In this document: positions 52,482 through 60,991 of the stretch, in pieces | How the letters are laid out: each line of letters opens with the position of its first letter | Position numbering within the stretch: the stretch's first letter is position 1 | Origin: Skeletonema tropicum | Taxonomy: Eukaryota; Bacillariophyta; Thalassiosirophyceae; Thalassiosirales; Thalassiosiraceae | DNA: 64,000 nt | Direction of reading: 5' to 3' | Assembly (NCBI GenBank): GCA_037178625.1 | Contig: CM074138.1 | Coordinates: 806,001-870,000 of the forward strand | The notes under the pieces: generated by a model | Told to the model about the DNA's origin: nothing | What the model saw: only the letters and a program-made list of their open reading frames with translations | The model's database searches: none | Translations under genes and position numbers: made by a program

Positions 52482-53486
52482 ATGACCGATTCAACTGAGA
52501 GTATCACAGACGCGGTCACGCATCTCCACAACCTCCTCCAAACAAAGGAGAAGGAGTTGAAAGAGCGCGAGGCAGATTTTGCCCGACGTGTCAAGATATT
52601 CGAATCAACGAATCCATCGATGGGGAGCGATAATGATGTCATCCAACTCAACGTAGGTGGGCGGACTAATATTGCAGTTCTACGTAGTTTGTTGACTCAA
52701 TTTGAAGGTAGCATGCTGGCGGCCAAGTTCTCGGGACGGTGAGATGATTCCATGGAGAAAGATCGAGATGGAAATATCTTTTTGTTTTTGGATCAAGACC
52801 CTGATAATTTCATGATCCTCATTGATTATCTTAGAATGAGGATGAACAATCCATTGAAGCATGTCGTAGTTAAACATCGTCCAAAACCGACCTATAAGTT
52901 GTGCACAACGCTGGAATATTACAACCTGATGCCTGGCGTCTACTCTCAAACGTGGGTAGGCGGTGAACAATTTGACTGTGAGGAAATTGGATATGGCATA
53001 GTAACACTTTCCTCCAAGGAGGGTGAAAAGGCAACTGTTATTCACCCTAGAGGTGAATATGGGAATATGTCACCTCAAGTGCTTGAGTTCACGGTCGAAT
53101 TTGAAAAGGGGACGAGTGGTGCTGTGGGCTGGATTCCCTGTGTAGATCAAGGCAACGATACTGAATCGAATGGTTCATTCGATGCGGTAGTTGGAAATTC
53201 CCTATTTCTCAATATCGAAGCAAGGACAATTTTCGGACCAACTAAAGTTTTGGGACAGAACATGAGGATCAATCACACTGACTCGTCAACTAAAGTCATC
53301 TGCCAACGTAGCATCATGATTAAAAAGCAGACGGAAGCTTCGATTGAAGTGGGGGACAATGCAAAAGTAACAGCGAATATTCCTTTTTACCAGAATAATT
53401 GCTCTGTCTTGCCAGTGATTCAGTTCACAGGAAAAGTGACAGTATCTGGCATAAAATATGCTATCGATCAGTTACCAACGGTTTAA
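52482..53486 (+). pseudogene. BTB/T1 (KCTD-like) protein with an in-frame TGA
   Basis: One frame runs from 52482 to 53486 with a single stop, TGA at 52740-52742. Before it: a coiled coil (LLQTKEKELKEREADFARR) and the start of a T1/BTB domain (DVIQLNVGGRTNIAVLRSLL...KFSGR). After it the same domain resumes without any shift (DDSMEKDRDGNIFLFLDQDP...LIDYLR), followed by a beta-rich C-terminal domain as in diatom relatives. The stop sits where family members usually have Trp (SGRWDDS), so a TGG to TGA change explains it. The rest is intact, so the lesion is recent, or it is an error or read-through. Native length would be 334 residues. Confidence 0.75.
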
Positions 53487-54032
53487 ATTCTCTACTATGA
53501 ATAGGAAGGTTGACAAGTACTATAAGATATGACATTTCTTTTACCGGCTTCGATATCGATAGGGTACGGTTAATAATGGATGTTCATAATAAGATCGCAA
53601 CACTTACTACCAAACTTAGTTAAACATTCTTCATTGATCAATGCTTTGATGATTTTGTTTCCTTTTAATCACCACGCGTAGTAATATATGTCAGACAGAA
53701 CATGATCATTTCAAGCGCACCGAAGGAAGTCAGGAATCTACAAAGTTATTCAGATCTGGTGCCTTCTCGAAACTGCGATCATACATCATCTTGTTTCTTG
53801 AATTGATAGAGCGATATGCGTTTGAATTGTCACTCCTACCCACTCGACGCACAGTAAATCGTCTATATTGTAGCTTGAGTTTCCTTACAAATATCTCAGA
53901 TTGGCAGTGGTTAGCAAGATTGAAGGTTGCACATGTCATTCTGCCATCCAATATCTTATTCTGACGAGTTGAATGGACAAGATTTGACAAGATTTCGTTC
54001 AAACAAGCCTTCAAAGGTTATCATATCAACCA
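53487..54032. other. No gene recognised
   Basis: A minus-strand frame at 53730-54014 (94 codons) is basic and lacks recognisable features; it sits directly downstream of the DOPA-dioxygenase family gene and is likely its 3' UTR or chance. Confidence 0.35.
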
Positions 54033-54590
54033 TCAACGTCTCCAACCTTGAATTCGCAGCTCTAACACATCACCAACCCAAAATGCATTCTTCGTATGAT
54101 CAGCATAATCACCATCAAGGGAGTGAGGATGAACCAACACAGATAATTCCTCATGTTCCTCCTTGATAAAATCACACACCTGTCTCCAAAATACACGATT
54201 ATCATAGCTTGCAAAGTCTGCCTCCCACATGGGCAATGGATGTGGTCCAATTGGCCTATCTTTCGGTTCATAGAATCTCATCCAAGGGAATTGTTGCTTC
54301 ATTTTACTCCGTAGTAGCATGGCCATTTCACGTTGATTTGATCCGTTGTAATAGACGTGTACATCGTAGGGATTGCGTTTTTTTAATGTGAATGAAGGTT
54401 GCGAGTTATTTTGGGTAGCAAAAGTAGCACCATCATTCTCAAGCGCAGCAAGAGCAGCGGTACTGCCACTGGATGTGGTGGCAAAATTGTGTGGAGAAAT
54501 GAAGGCTGAAGACGACTTGAAGCTGGCCCAGCTAGCATCCACTGCGCTGCAGCATAATAAAAGAAGTAATATCAATAGTGACGACATCAT
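54033..54590 (-). CDS. Secreted DOPA 4,5-dioxygenase family protein
   Basis: 185 residues. The N-terminus MMSSLLILLLLLCCSAVDA is a signal peptide. The body matches the DOPA 4,5-dioxygenase family (PF08883): YDVHVYYNG, then IGPHPLPMWEADF, then LSVLVHPHSLDGDYADHT and AFWVGDVLEL. The His residues in PHP and VHPH are the expected metal ligands. Fungal members open the ring of DOPA in betalain synthesis, but most homologues have unknown substrates. The signal peptide implies action outside the cell, in an organelle or in the secretory path. Confidence 0.85.
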   Translation of the reverse strand: MMSSLLILLLLLCCSAVDASWASFKSSSAFISPHNFATTSSGSTAALAALENDGATFATQNNSQPSFTLKKRNPYDVHVYYNGSNQREMAMLLRSKMKQQFPWMRFYEPKDRPIGPHPLPMWEADFASYDNRVFWRQVCDFIKEEHEELSVLVHPHSLDGDYADHTKNAFWVGDVLELRIQGWRR

Positions 54591-54954
54591 TGCGCGATTG
54601 TGTTCACTTCAATTGCTCTGCGGTTGCAGCGCTTAAGCTTAAGCAAGTAACTGCAAGAGACTGCAAGCCAAGGAGTACAAGTACAGAGGGAATGAAGGAG
54701 GAAGTAGATCAAGAAAAGAAAGAGAGGAGTTTGGGAGAATCAGTTTTTAATAGCGGGTTAAAGGAAGATCTTCCCCTGCAAACGCCCCCGAAAGATGAAG
54801 ATCCTTACTGCATCCCAAGTTGATTACATCTGTTGTTGACGGGCATCCTGAGCGAATGCCCTTCTGCCCGTCAGAGACCAAAACCCAAAAAAGCATCAAA
54901 ACAAGGGAATAACTAATAATCAAAACAAGTAACGACACTGTTTCGAGCTCTGAT

Positions 54955-55191
54955 TAGGCTTTCGTGTATAAGGGGGAGCCGGGGGCGCCCCCTGAAATCG
55001 GGGTTGCTCGCAGGAGGCAAAATCGTCTAAATTGAGCTGCAAAAAGTCCTTTTTAGCCCGACTTCGGCTAGATTTAGACCGAAATCACGGGAGAATCCTC
55101 TAACTAGCCGTCCCCCGGTTTCTTGGAGGGGGAAAAGGAGGGGGAATCCCCCTGAAATCGTGTAGGCCGCCCCCTTATACCCGAAAGCCTA
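54955..55191. mobile_element. hAT-type MITE (237 bp) with 8 bp target duplication
   Basis: The ends are TAGGCTTTCGTGTATAAGGG on the left and the near-exact complement on the right. They are flanked by a perfect 8 bp duplication GCTCTGAT (54947-54954 and 55192-55199). No coding capacity. The right end lies 60 bp upstream of the RTF2 start codon, so the insertion sits in that gene's promoter or 5' UTR. Its ends differ from the other hAT elements in the window. Confidence 0.9.
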
Positions 55192-55251
55192 GCTCTGATA
55201 GCTCTGCTACATTCACCCAATCACAGCAATTGCACAGCACATATTTCCACC

Positions 55252-56313
55252 ATGGGAGGAGACGGAGGCACAATCAGCTCCAACCGCACCTATCTCCGCG
55301 GAGCAGGCAAGGCATGCCACACCGCCGATCACCCATCCAACGCTGCAAAGCGGGCCAAATTAGAAGACACGGAACGAGCACAATTAATTTTGACAACTTG
55401 TGCTATTTCGGGTGCTGTGTTGGATTTGACACCGAGCAAACAAAAAACCTCTAGTGGTGGCAGTAGTAGTTGTAGTGGGGCAGATATAGTGGCGTGTCCG
55501 TATGGAAAATTGTATAAGCGGGAGGAGGCTCTCGAGGCTTTGTTACGGCGAAGTCAACAAGTAAATAATAATGGTGCTGATGTTCTGGGATCTCACATTC
55601 GGGGAATGAAAGATTTGCATCCCGTTAGATTTTATGTGACTGCTTCAGCATCGTCGAGTGGGGGCAACAATAATAACAGCAATGGCAATGGAAAAGGGGC
55701 GATGGCACGTTACACAGCTACATGTCCAATAACCTCGGGAGATATAGGGAGCGGCAATGTCCCCTCATTTGTAATTGTCCGCACAAAGAATCCAAAGAGC
55801 AAAGATAAGAAAAAGGATTTATCTTCACCTGACAATACCGAAACGGGGGATGAATTTAGTCCAAATGTGATTAGTGAACGTGCCATCAAAGAAATGGGAA
55901 TCGACGGTCTTCAATCCGAGTATGGACCATTTGAGGAAAGGAATATGATACGATTGGCTCCACCCAAGGCTGGAGGTGTATTTGACGAAATTCAACGAAA
56001 GTGGGAGGCTCGAGTGGAGGAAGAACGGTTGGCAAAAGCTCAAAAGAAGAAGAAGGATAAGAAACGAAAACGGGTTGCCAATGAAGAGTTGTCGCCAAAA
56101 AAGAAGTCGGAAACAAAGACGTCCTTGCCGACAGCTGCTGCATCTGGATCAATAATACCAGGCAAGAAGTCGTCAGTTGCAGATGAGGCACGGAGCAACA
56201 TTCAAACGAAAGTTGCACACAATCCTGTACTGTCAAGTCTATTTGGTGCTGCAGGGAAGAAGAATCAATCAGAAAAGGAGAAGCGAGATGCATTGTTTAC
56301 TCGTAATTGCTAA
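55252..56313 (+). CDS. RTF2: Replication termination factor 2 (RTF2) homologue
   Basis: 353 residues. The N-terminus MGGDGGTISSNRTYLRG matches the family's MGCDGGTIPKR start. TTCAISGAVLDL and IVACPYGKLYKREEALEALL form the first half of the zinc-finger-like Rtf2 fold. TATCPIT, ISERAIKEMG and the region after it form the second half, though the metal-binding Cys set looks reduced. The C-terminus is Lys-rich (KKKKDKKRKR) and ends in NPVLSSLFG, as in relatives. RTF2 acts at stalled replication forks and in splicing. Asn/Ser-rich inserts near residues 60-75 and 140-155 are extra to the family. Confidence 0.85.
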   Translation: MGGDGGTISSNRTYLRGAGKACHTADHPSNAAKRAKLEDTERAQLILTTCAISGAVLDLTPSKQKTSSGGSSSCSGADIVACPYGKLYKREEALEALLRRSQQVNNNGADVLGSHIRGMKDLHPVRFYVTASASSSGGNNNNSNGNGKGAMARYTATCPITSGDIGSGNVPSFVIVRTKNPKSKDKKKDLSSPDNTETGDEFSPNVISERAIKEMGIDGLQSEYGPFEERNMIRLAPPKAGGVFDEIQRKWEARVEEERLAKAQKKKKDKKRKRVANEELSPKKKSETKTSLPTAAASGSIIPGKKSSVADEARSNIQTKVAHNPVLSSLFGAAGKKNQSEKEKRDALFTRNC

Positions 56314-56559
56314 CTTATTAAAATGTACATTCATAATCAATGAAAGGCAGCGTTCAAGTATCAAGGCGATATATTCATACTCATACTCAGTACCATACCT
56401 TCAAATTTTGAATATTTTTCTCAGCGGAAGGAGTATAGTACCTCCCCCTTGGTACCTACTATACTTCACTTTGAGTGCGAGTACGATATTGCGATACGTC
56501 CAATCTTTCGTCTCTCGACTCTCCTTTAGACCCAATTACATTTGATCCTCAAGAGCAAC

Positions 56560-56955
56560 ATGGGTGCCGCCACTCTTCGTCAAACACTCGCCGTCATTGC
56601 AATTGCATGCTGCATCCATGGCGGCAATTGTGGCGAAGGCATGCGTCAAAGAATGGAGCAAGAGGAACTCGATCGACAACGGTTCAAACAACCGTTTGCT
56701 ATCATTTTCTTCTCCGTCTTCCTCGCGGTCGCATTGCCACTATTTCGATTTTTCCACTGCATTTTCACGGATCCGTTAATGCCGCCATTGTTTAGGGAGT
56801 TGAAGAGGAGGGGCGCTAGAATTTTGAATGAAAGATTCGGTAGCATTGGTGTCGTAGAGAAACGGGTCGACATTGACATTGATATTGACTTTGATGCTGA
56901 CAATGACGCTCATAATGGTGATGACGAATACGTAGCAATGAGAAGCATTGATTGA
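56560..56955 (+). CDS. Small membrane protein of unknown function
   Basis: 131 residues from ATG 56560 (MGAATLRQTLAVIAIACC), with a hydrophobic N-terminus that may be a signal peptide, a transmembrane segment near residues 48-68 (FAIIFFSVFLAVALPLF) and an Asp-rich tail (VDIDIDIDFDADND). No family is recognised. A broken copy lies 1.7 kb downstream; this copy is the intact one. Confidence 0.6.
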   Translation: MGAATLRQTLAVIAIACCIHGGNCGEGMRQRMEQEELDRQRFKQPFAIIFFSVFLAVALPLFRFFHCIFTDPLMPPLFRELKRRGARILNERFGSIGVVEKRVDIDIDIDFDADNDAHNGDDEYVAMRSID

Positions 56956-56984
56956 GACAAAATGTTTGGTCCACTACGCTGCTT

Positions 56985-57240
56985 CAATTGAAGGTTGTTG
57001 TTGGGCATCTAGCGGCAGCTGCGAGTAAGATCTTTGTCTGCATACAAAATGTAGTCCAAATCAAAGAAGATTGTGATCATCGACAAAAAGAGTTTTGCCA
57101 AATAAATCGCTCCAATCTCCCAGGCAAGCGCAGTCGCCTACTAATTGTATAAAACTAAGCACTCCACCTGTGAGGTCCTAAATAACATTCAACACGTTCC
57201 ATCCGACCGTGGATTGCCTTGATTTCTTCAGCCATCTAGG
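56985..57240 (-). pseudogene. Truncated copy of the cystinosin gene 3' end
   Basis: Plus-strand 56,990-57,240 matches 58,690-58,950, the 3' end of the cystinosin gene (AGCGGCAGCTGCGAGTAAGA, ACAAAATGTAGT, AAGAAGATTGTGATCATCGA), with deletions that break the frame. It follows the intact small membrane-protein gene exactly as the real cystinosin gene follows the broken copy, so both belong to one duplicated block. Confidence 0.8.
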
Positions 57241-57284
57241 TTATATCTGATTCAGCCAAAGCGATGGACAATCACGCGAGTCAT

Positions 57285-57410
57285 TGATGTTGACAGTGAT
57301 GCTCTTAGTGATGCTCACATTGATGATGACGAATACGTAGCAATACGAGCATTGATTGAGTACAAGAGGTTTGGTCCACTACGCTGCTTAGAAGGTTGTT
57401 GTTGCGATTC
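57285..57410 (+). repeat. Third partial copy of the duplicated block
   Basis: GATGACGAATACGTAGCAAT, then GGTTTGGTCCACTACGCTGC and AGAAGGTTGTTGTTGCG, repeats the junction found at about 56,920-57,000 and 58,620-58,700. Confidence 0.7.
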
Positions 57411-58230
57411 TAGTGGATCGTGCCATTGAGGCGGTTTGGGACAGCCGTCAGATAGGGCCCCTTTTCGTTGAGAAGCTGAAACATAGTAGCGTTATCAGAT
57501 GCAGTAACAATTCTGCCGAGATCATCAGCATACCAGGGTTCGAGAGCCCCAGGGACTTGTCTCCTCAACCATTCAGCTAGGGGCGTCAGAGCGATGCCAT
57601 AGCACACCATAGACGGACAGTACCCCTGCGTGATGCCCTCCTTGCACGCAATGACGGTAGGGTCTTCTCCCATTTCATTCCGCATAAACATAAAGCAAAG
57701 GTTATGGTGGCGATAGCGATTGAAAGCTATCTTCGCGAGTGGGGGTATCGATGGTATACCTCCCACAACATACTGTATCGATTGAGTTCATTGAAAGCAT
57801 TGCGAGCATCCACTAAGAGTAGAACATAGCCACTCTCTGGGATGTAGTGCAAGTTTTCCGTGTCAAGTTGGGATATTCGGGGAAGGGTGGGGGTGGTGGT
57901 TCAGTGCTCGCCTCGCTGTTGAGGCATCCGCCATTAGCTCTTCAATCTTTCTACGATAGAAACTTCCATCACACTATTATCAACTCCATCTCCATCTGTC
58001 CCGCCTTCTCCATCTCTTTTCTCCGTCTCCGGATTAGTCGCCGCGTTCTGCATGTTCAGCCACCCAGCCAGTTCTGGTAGTAGGAAATTTAGTCCTCAAG
58101 ACATCAATGGCTCCCCAGTCTTGGAGTCGAGATCAGTTGGTTTGTATAGACCTCCTCGATCCGTCACCTCCTGGACAGCCTTCCGAATGTTACCACTTTG
58201 AAGCGACTCCCATTCAGCTTCTACCCAATT
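57408..58230 (-). pseudogene. Non-LTR (LINE) retrotransposon reverse-transcriptase relic
   Basis: From 58,230 downward the minus strand reads EAEWESLQSGNIRKAVQEV and continues, with a TGA, through NMQNAATNPETE. Near 57,830 comes VLLLVDARNAFNELNRYSML, a reverse-transcriptase motif A region. After a frame shift, 57766-57410 reads FNRYRHHN, EGITQGYCPSMVCYGIAL and PWYADDLG (YADD catalytic motif). The arrangement is that of LINE-like reverse transcriptases known from protist genomes. Frame shifts, a stop and missing ends make it inactive. It lies between the two copies of the local duplication. Confidence 0.8.
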
Positions 58231-58252
58231 ACCTTTGATCCTTAAGAGCAAC

Positions 58253-58655
58253 ATGGGAAATGCCGCCACTCTTCGTCAAACACTCGCCGTCATTGCAATC
58301 GCATGCTGCATTCATGTCGCCACTGTGGAGAAGGCAAGCGTCAAAGAATGGAGCAAGAGGAACTCGATCGACAGCGCTTCGGACAGCCTTTTGCTATCAT
58401 TTTCTTTTCTGTCTTCCTCGCGCGCGGTTGCATTGCCATTATTTCGTTTCTTCCACTGCATTTTCACGGATCGCCGCCATTGTTTAGGGAGTTGAAGAGG
58501 AGGGGCGCTAGATTTTTTCGGTAGCATTGGTGTCGTAGAGAAACGTGTCGACATTGACATTGATATTGACATTGATGATATGACATTGATGATGACATTT
58601 GTGCTCATAATGATGATGATGACGAATACGTAGCAATGAGAAGCATTGATTGAGT
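58253..58655 (+). pseudogene. Frame-shifted copy of the small membrane-protein gene
   Basis: It starts like the intact gene (MGNAATLRQTLAVIAIACCI), but small indels shift the frame after about 25 codons. The original sense resumes briefly (ALPLFRFFHCIFTD) and is lost again. The Asp tail sequence is present with deletions. Confidence 0.75.
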
Positions 58656-58672
58656 TCAAAAGGTTTGGTCCA

Positions 58673-59743
58673 CTACGCTGCTTCTATAGAAGGTTGTTGT
58701 TGCGGTTCTAGCGGCAGCTGCGAGTAAGAATCCTTGTCTGCATACAAAATGTAGTGTTGGACAAGGAATACCAAATCAAAGAAGATTGTGATCATCGACA
58801 AGAAGAGCTTTGTTGGATTGCCAAATAAACCGCTCCAATCTCCCAGGCAAGAGCAATCGCCAACTAATTGTATGAAACTAAGGACACCCCCTGTGAGATC
58901 CAAGATAACATTCAACACATTCCACCCGACAGTGGACTGCCTTGACTTATTCAATAGTGCTTGTGGAACATACTTGCCAATGGTTACTCCAACCTTTATC
59001 GTTCCCAGCACGTACAGAAAGCCCAGAAAATCTATACTTCCCTTCACGACCCACGTAAAGCACACGTATCCGATGCAAAATAGAATTGTACTCATTATGA
59101 TCACCAGCACTCGTCGTGATGGGGGTCTTGCATGAAAAGTATCATAGATTCCAATCTGAGATAGTGTTACAGTTGCCATCACGACTGCATGAAGAGCAAA
59201 CGCCACATCATTTCCCTGTACCGTAACTTCGCCTGAAAATCGATGTTTATATTCATCAATAATACGCTGATTCCAGAAGAACGTCGTTGTGTATGCAGTG
59301 TAGCAACAGTATCCCAAGACGTTGAGTACACAAAAATCAACTGATAAGCCACGCGTTGTCTTTCTCTCGTGATTCATGATTATTTGCGGATAAAATGAAG
59401 CACTCCAGCTCAAAAAGTAGGTGTAGCCGATGATGGATGACAAGATCCTCCACGTAGCCGAGGGAAGCAGCGGATTTTGAGGTAGTATTGCACCAAGCAG
59501 AATTCCTCCTAGAAGTAGAAACGTTGTCCATTTACACGCATCAGAAGATTGGGCAAACAAGTTTGTTGTTTTGTTCTGTGTTATACTTTCATCCACTGAT
59601 AACGCCTCGTGAAGAATTGGCTTACTACCGCTGCTGTTGTGACGAGATGTGCATGTTGTGTGCCCATTATTGTGCCCCAAGGCATTGTTACTGCTGTTTG
59701 CATCACTCATTTCTCTGTTCATAACAATCAACCTCATTGACAT
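58673..59743 (-). CDS. CTNS: Cystinosin-like PQ-loop transporter
   Basis: 356 residues, close to the 367 of human cystinosin. Seven hydrophobic segments are visible, with two PQ-loop repeats: SWSASFYPQIIMNHERK followed by TTRGLSVDF, and VGVTIGKYVPQALLNKSRQS followed by TVGWNVLNVILDLTGG. Cystinosin exports cystine from lysosomes with protons. The expected location here is a lysosome- or vacuole-like membrane. The first about 70 residues are a polar leader; in-frame ATGs at residues 3, 8 and 12 are alternative starts. A truncated copy of the 3' end lies at 56,985-57,240. Confidence 0.88.
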   Translation of the reverse strand: MSMRLIVMNREMSDANSSNNALGHNNGHTTCTSRHNSSGSKPILHEALSVDESITQNKTTNLFAQSSDACKWTTFLLLGGILLGAILPQNPLLPSATWRILSSIIGYTYFLSWSASFYPQIIMNHERKTTRGLSVDFCVLNVLGYCCYTAYTTTFFWNQRIIDEYKHRFSGEVTVQGNDVAFALHAVVMATVTLSQIGIYDTFHARPPSRRVLVIIMSTILFCIGYVCFTWVVKGSIDFLGFLYVLGTIKVGVTIGKYVPQALLNKSRQSTVGWNVLNVILDLTGGVLSFIQLVGDCSCLGDWSGLFGNPTKLFLSMITIFFDLVFLVQHYILYADKDSYSQLPLEPQQQPSIEAA

Positions 59744-60157
59744 TGATGTGTCGTGCCCACTCTAGCTCTAGGCAAAGCGACGCAGTTCGCAGTTGTGATT
59801 TGTGATTTGTGATCGAGATCACTGCTCGCGTTGGGCTCGCGTTGGGTCGAGAGCAGGCCCGCCAAAAACGAAGAGGAGGATAGCATAAGAAGTGTAGAGT
59901 ACTAATTCCAGCGTATGTACCAATTCTCTTGAACTTCCCCCCATGCAAAAGCCTTCCAAAATTTTTCTCCCCTCAGAAATTAGATATTTACCTACTCTAG
60001 CTAAAACAGGGGGAGTACAGTCCTCAAATTTCAGGTAGCCAAAATTCTTATCCCCCCGGGGGTTAGTTCGAGGGATTGGACTGTTACAAGATACGCAAGT
60101 GATGGATTTGATGCCGCTGCAACAATGATGTCAAAACTCTTCCCATAAAATCTTCCG
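59744..60157. promoter_or_regulatory. Divergent spacer
   Basis: 414 bp between the cystinosin start (minus) and the plastid-type gene at 60158. It contains GC-rich GGGGG and CCCCC runs near 60,010-60,060 and presumably both promoters. Confidence 0.35.
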
Positions 60158-60880
60158 ATGAAGCTGTTCAACCACCTCTACCTAACATCTCTCACGCTAT
60201 CATCTCTTCAGGTTGCAAGCGCATTTGTTGCCCGTCCGTACGCGCCTACGACGGCGGTGACCCTGCATGGAAAGAAAGACTCCGGTGATGAAGTCGTACA
60301 GCAACAAGCATTCGCCGTGGGGAGTTTCGTTGAGTTTGAAGAGAAGAAGCGAATCCATGTCGGCAAGATTGATGCTGTTGAGCACAAGTCTAGCGGTGGA
60401 GCACGCTACGCCGTGATTGATAGTGAAGGCAAGAAGTTCAACATTGCCGATAAGGCAGTCCGCTACTCAATGGCTTGCCCTAACAGTCCGGGACAAGCTA
60501 ATAAGCTGTATGAAGAGTTTATCAGTATGCAAGATGCTCCCATGCAATCGCTCCAGGAGTCTCTTGACGTGTCACCCGAGCTGTTGGAAATGGCGTGGGA
60601 AGAAGCGAAAGCTACAGAAGAACTTGAAGATCAGGCACATGCTGATTTAACCCCAGCGTCTTTTGTTGAGTTGGTACATGCTCATGCTGCATCTGCCATG
60701 GAAAAGTATCTTACTTGGAAGCTCCTCCAGACTGATATGGCGCACGTCTTTTTCAAGGAGATCAAGTCTCATGGACGCGTGGTTGCATTCAGGGCCAAGC
60801 CTCGAAAGGCGGTTGATACTGCCAAGGACATGTTTTGCCGCAACATTGACAATGAAGATAATGAGCTCTGCTTTGTTTGA
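60158..60880 (+). CDS. Plastid-targeted protein resembling the N-terminal part of RNase II/R
   Basis: 240 residues. The leader MKLFNHLYLTSLTLSSLQVASAFVARP fits a diatom plastid bipartite signal: a signal peptide whose cleavage site is followed by the key Phe of an ASAF-like motif. The mature part shows GSFVEFEEKKRIHVGKI, ARYAVIDSEGKKFNIADKAV and LDVSPELLEMAWEEA, features I associate with the region ahead of the catalytic RNB domain in plastid RNase II-like proteins. The protein ends without an RNB domain, so it would be a regulatory paralogue or RNA-binding protein rather than a nuclease. Confidence 0.55.
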   Translation: MKLFNHLYLTSLTLSSLQVASAFVARPYAPTTAVTLHGKKDSGDEVVQQQAFAVGSFVEFEEKKRIHVGKIDAVEHKSSGGARYAVIDSEGKKFNIADKAVRYSMACPNSPGQANKLYEEFISMQDAPMQSLQESLDVSPELLEMAWEEAKATEELEDQAHADLTPASFVELVHAHAASAMEKYLTWKLLQTDMAHVFFKEIKSHGRVVAFRAKPRKAVDTAKDMFCRNIDNEDNELCFV

Positions 60881-60991
60881 AAGGCTTCTTACATTATTTC
60901 TCACGCACACAAACTAGCACACACTCTAATCCGCCACACATATTACTATGATGCAACCCAGCTGCATCATTTAGCTAAGTTTAAGATCACA

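Noticed and set aside
52740..52742. TGA read as selenocysteine
   Set aside because: The position is a Trp in relatives, not a redox site, and BTB proteins are not known selenoproteins; a nonsense change is simpler.
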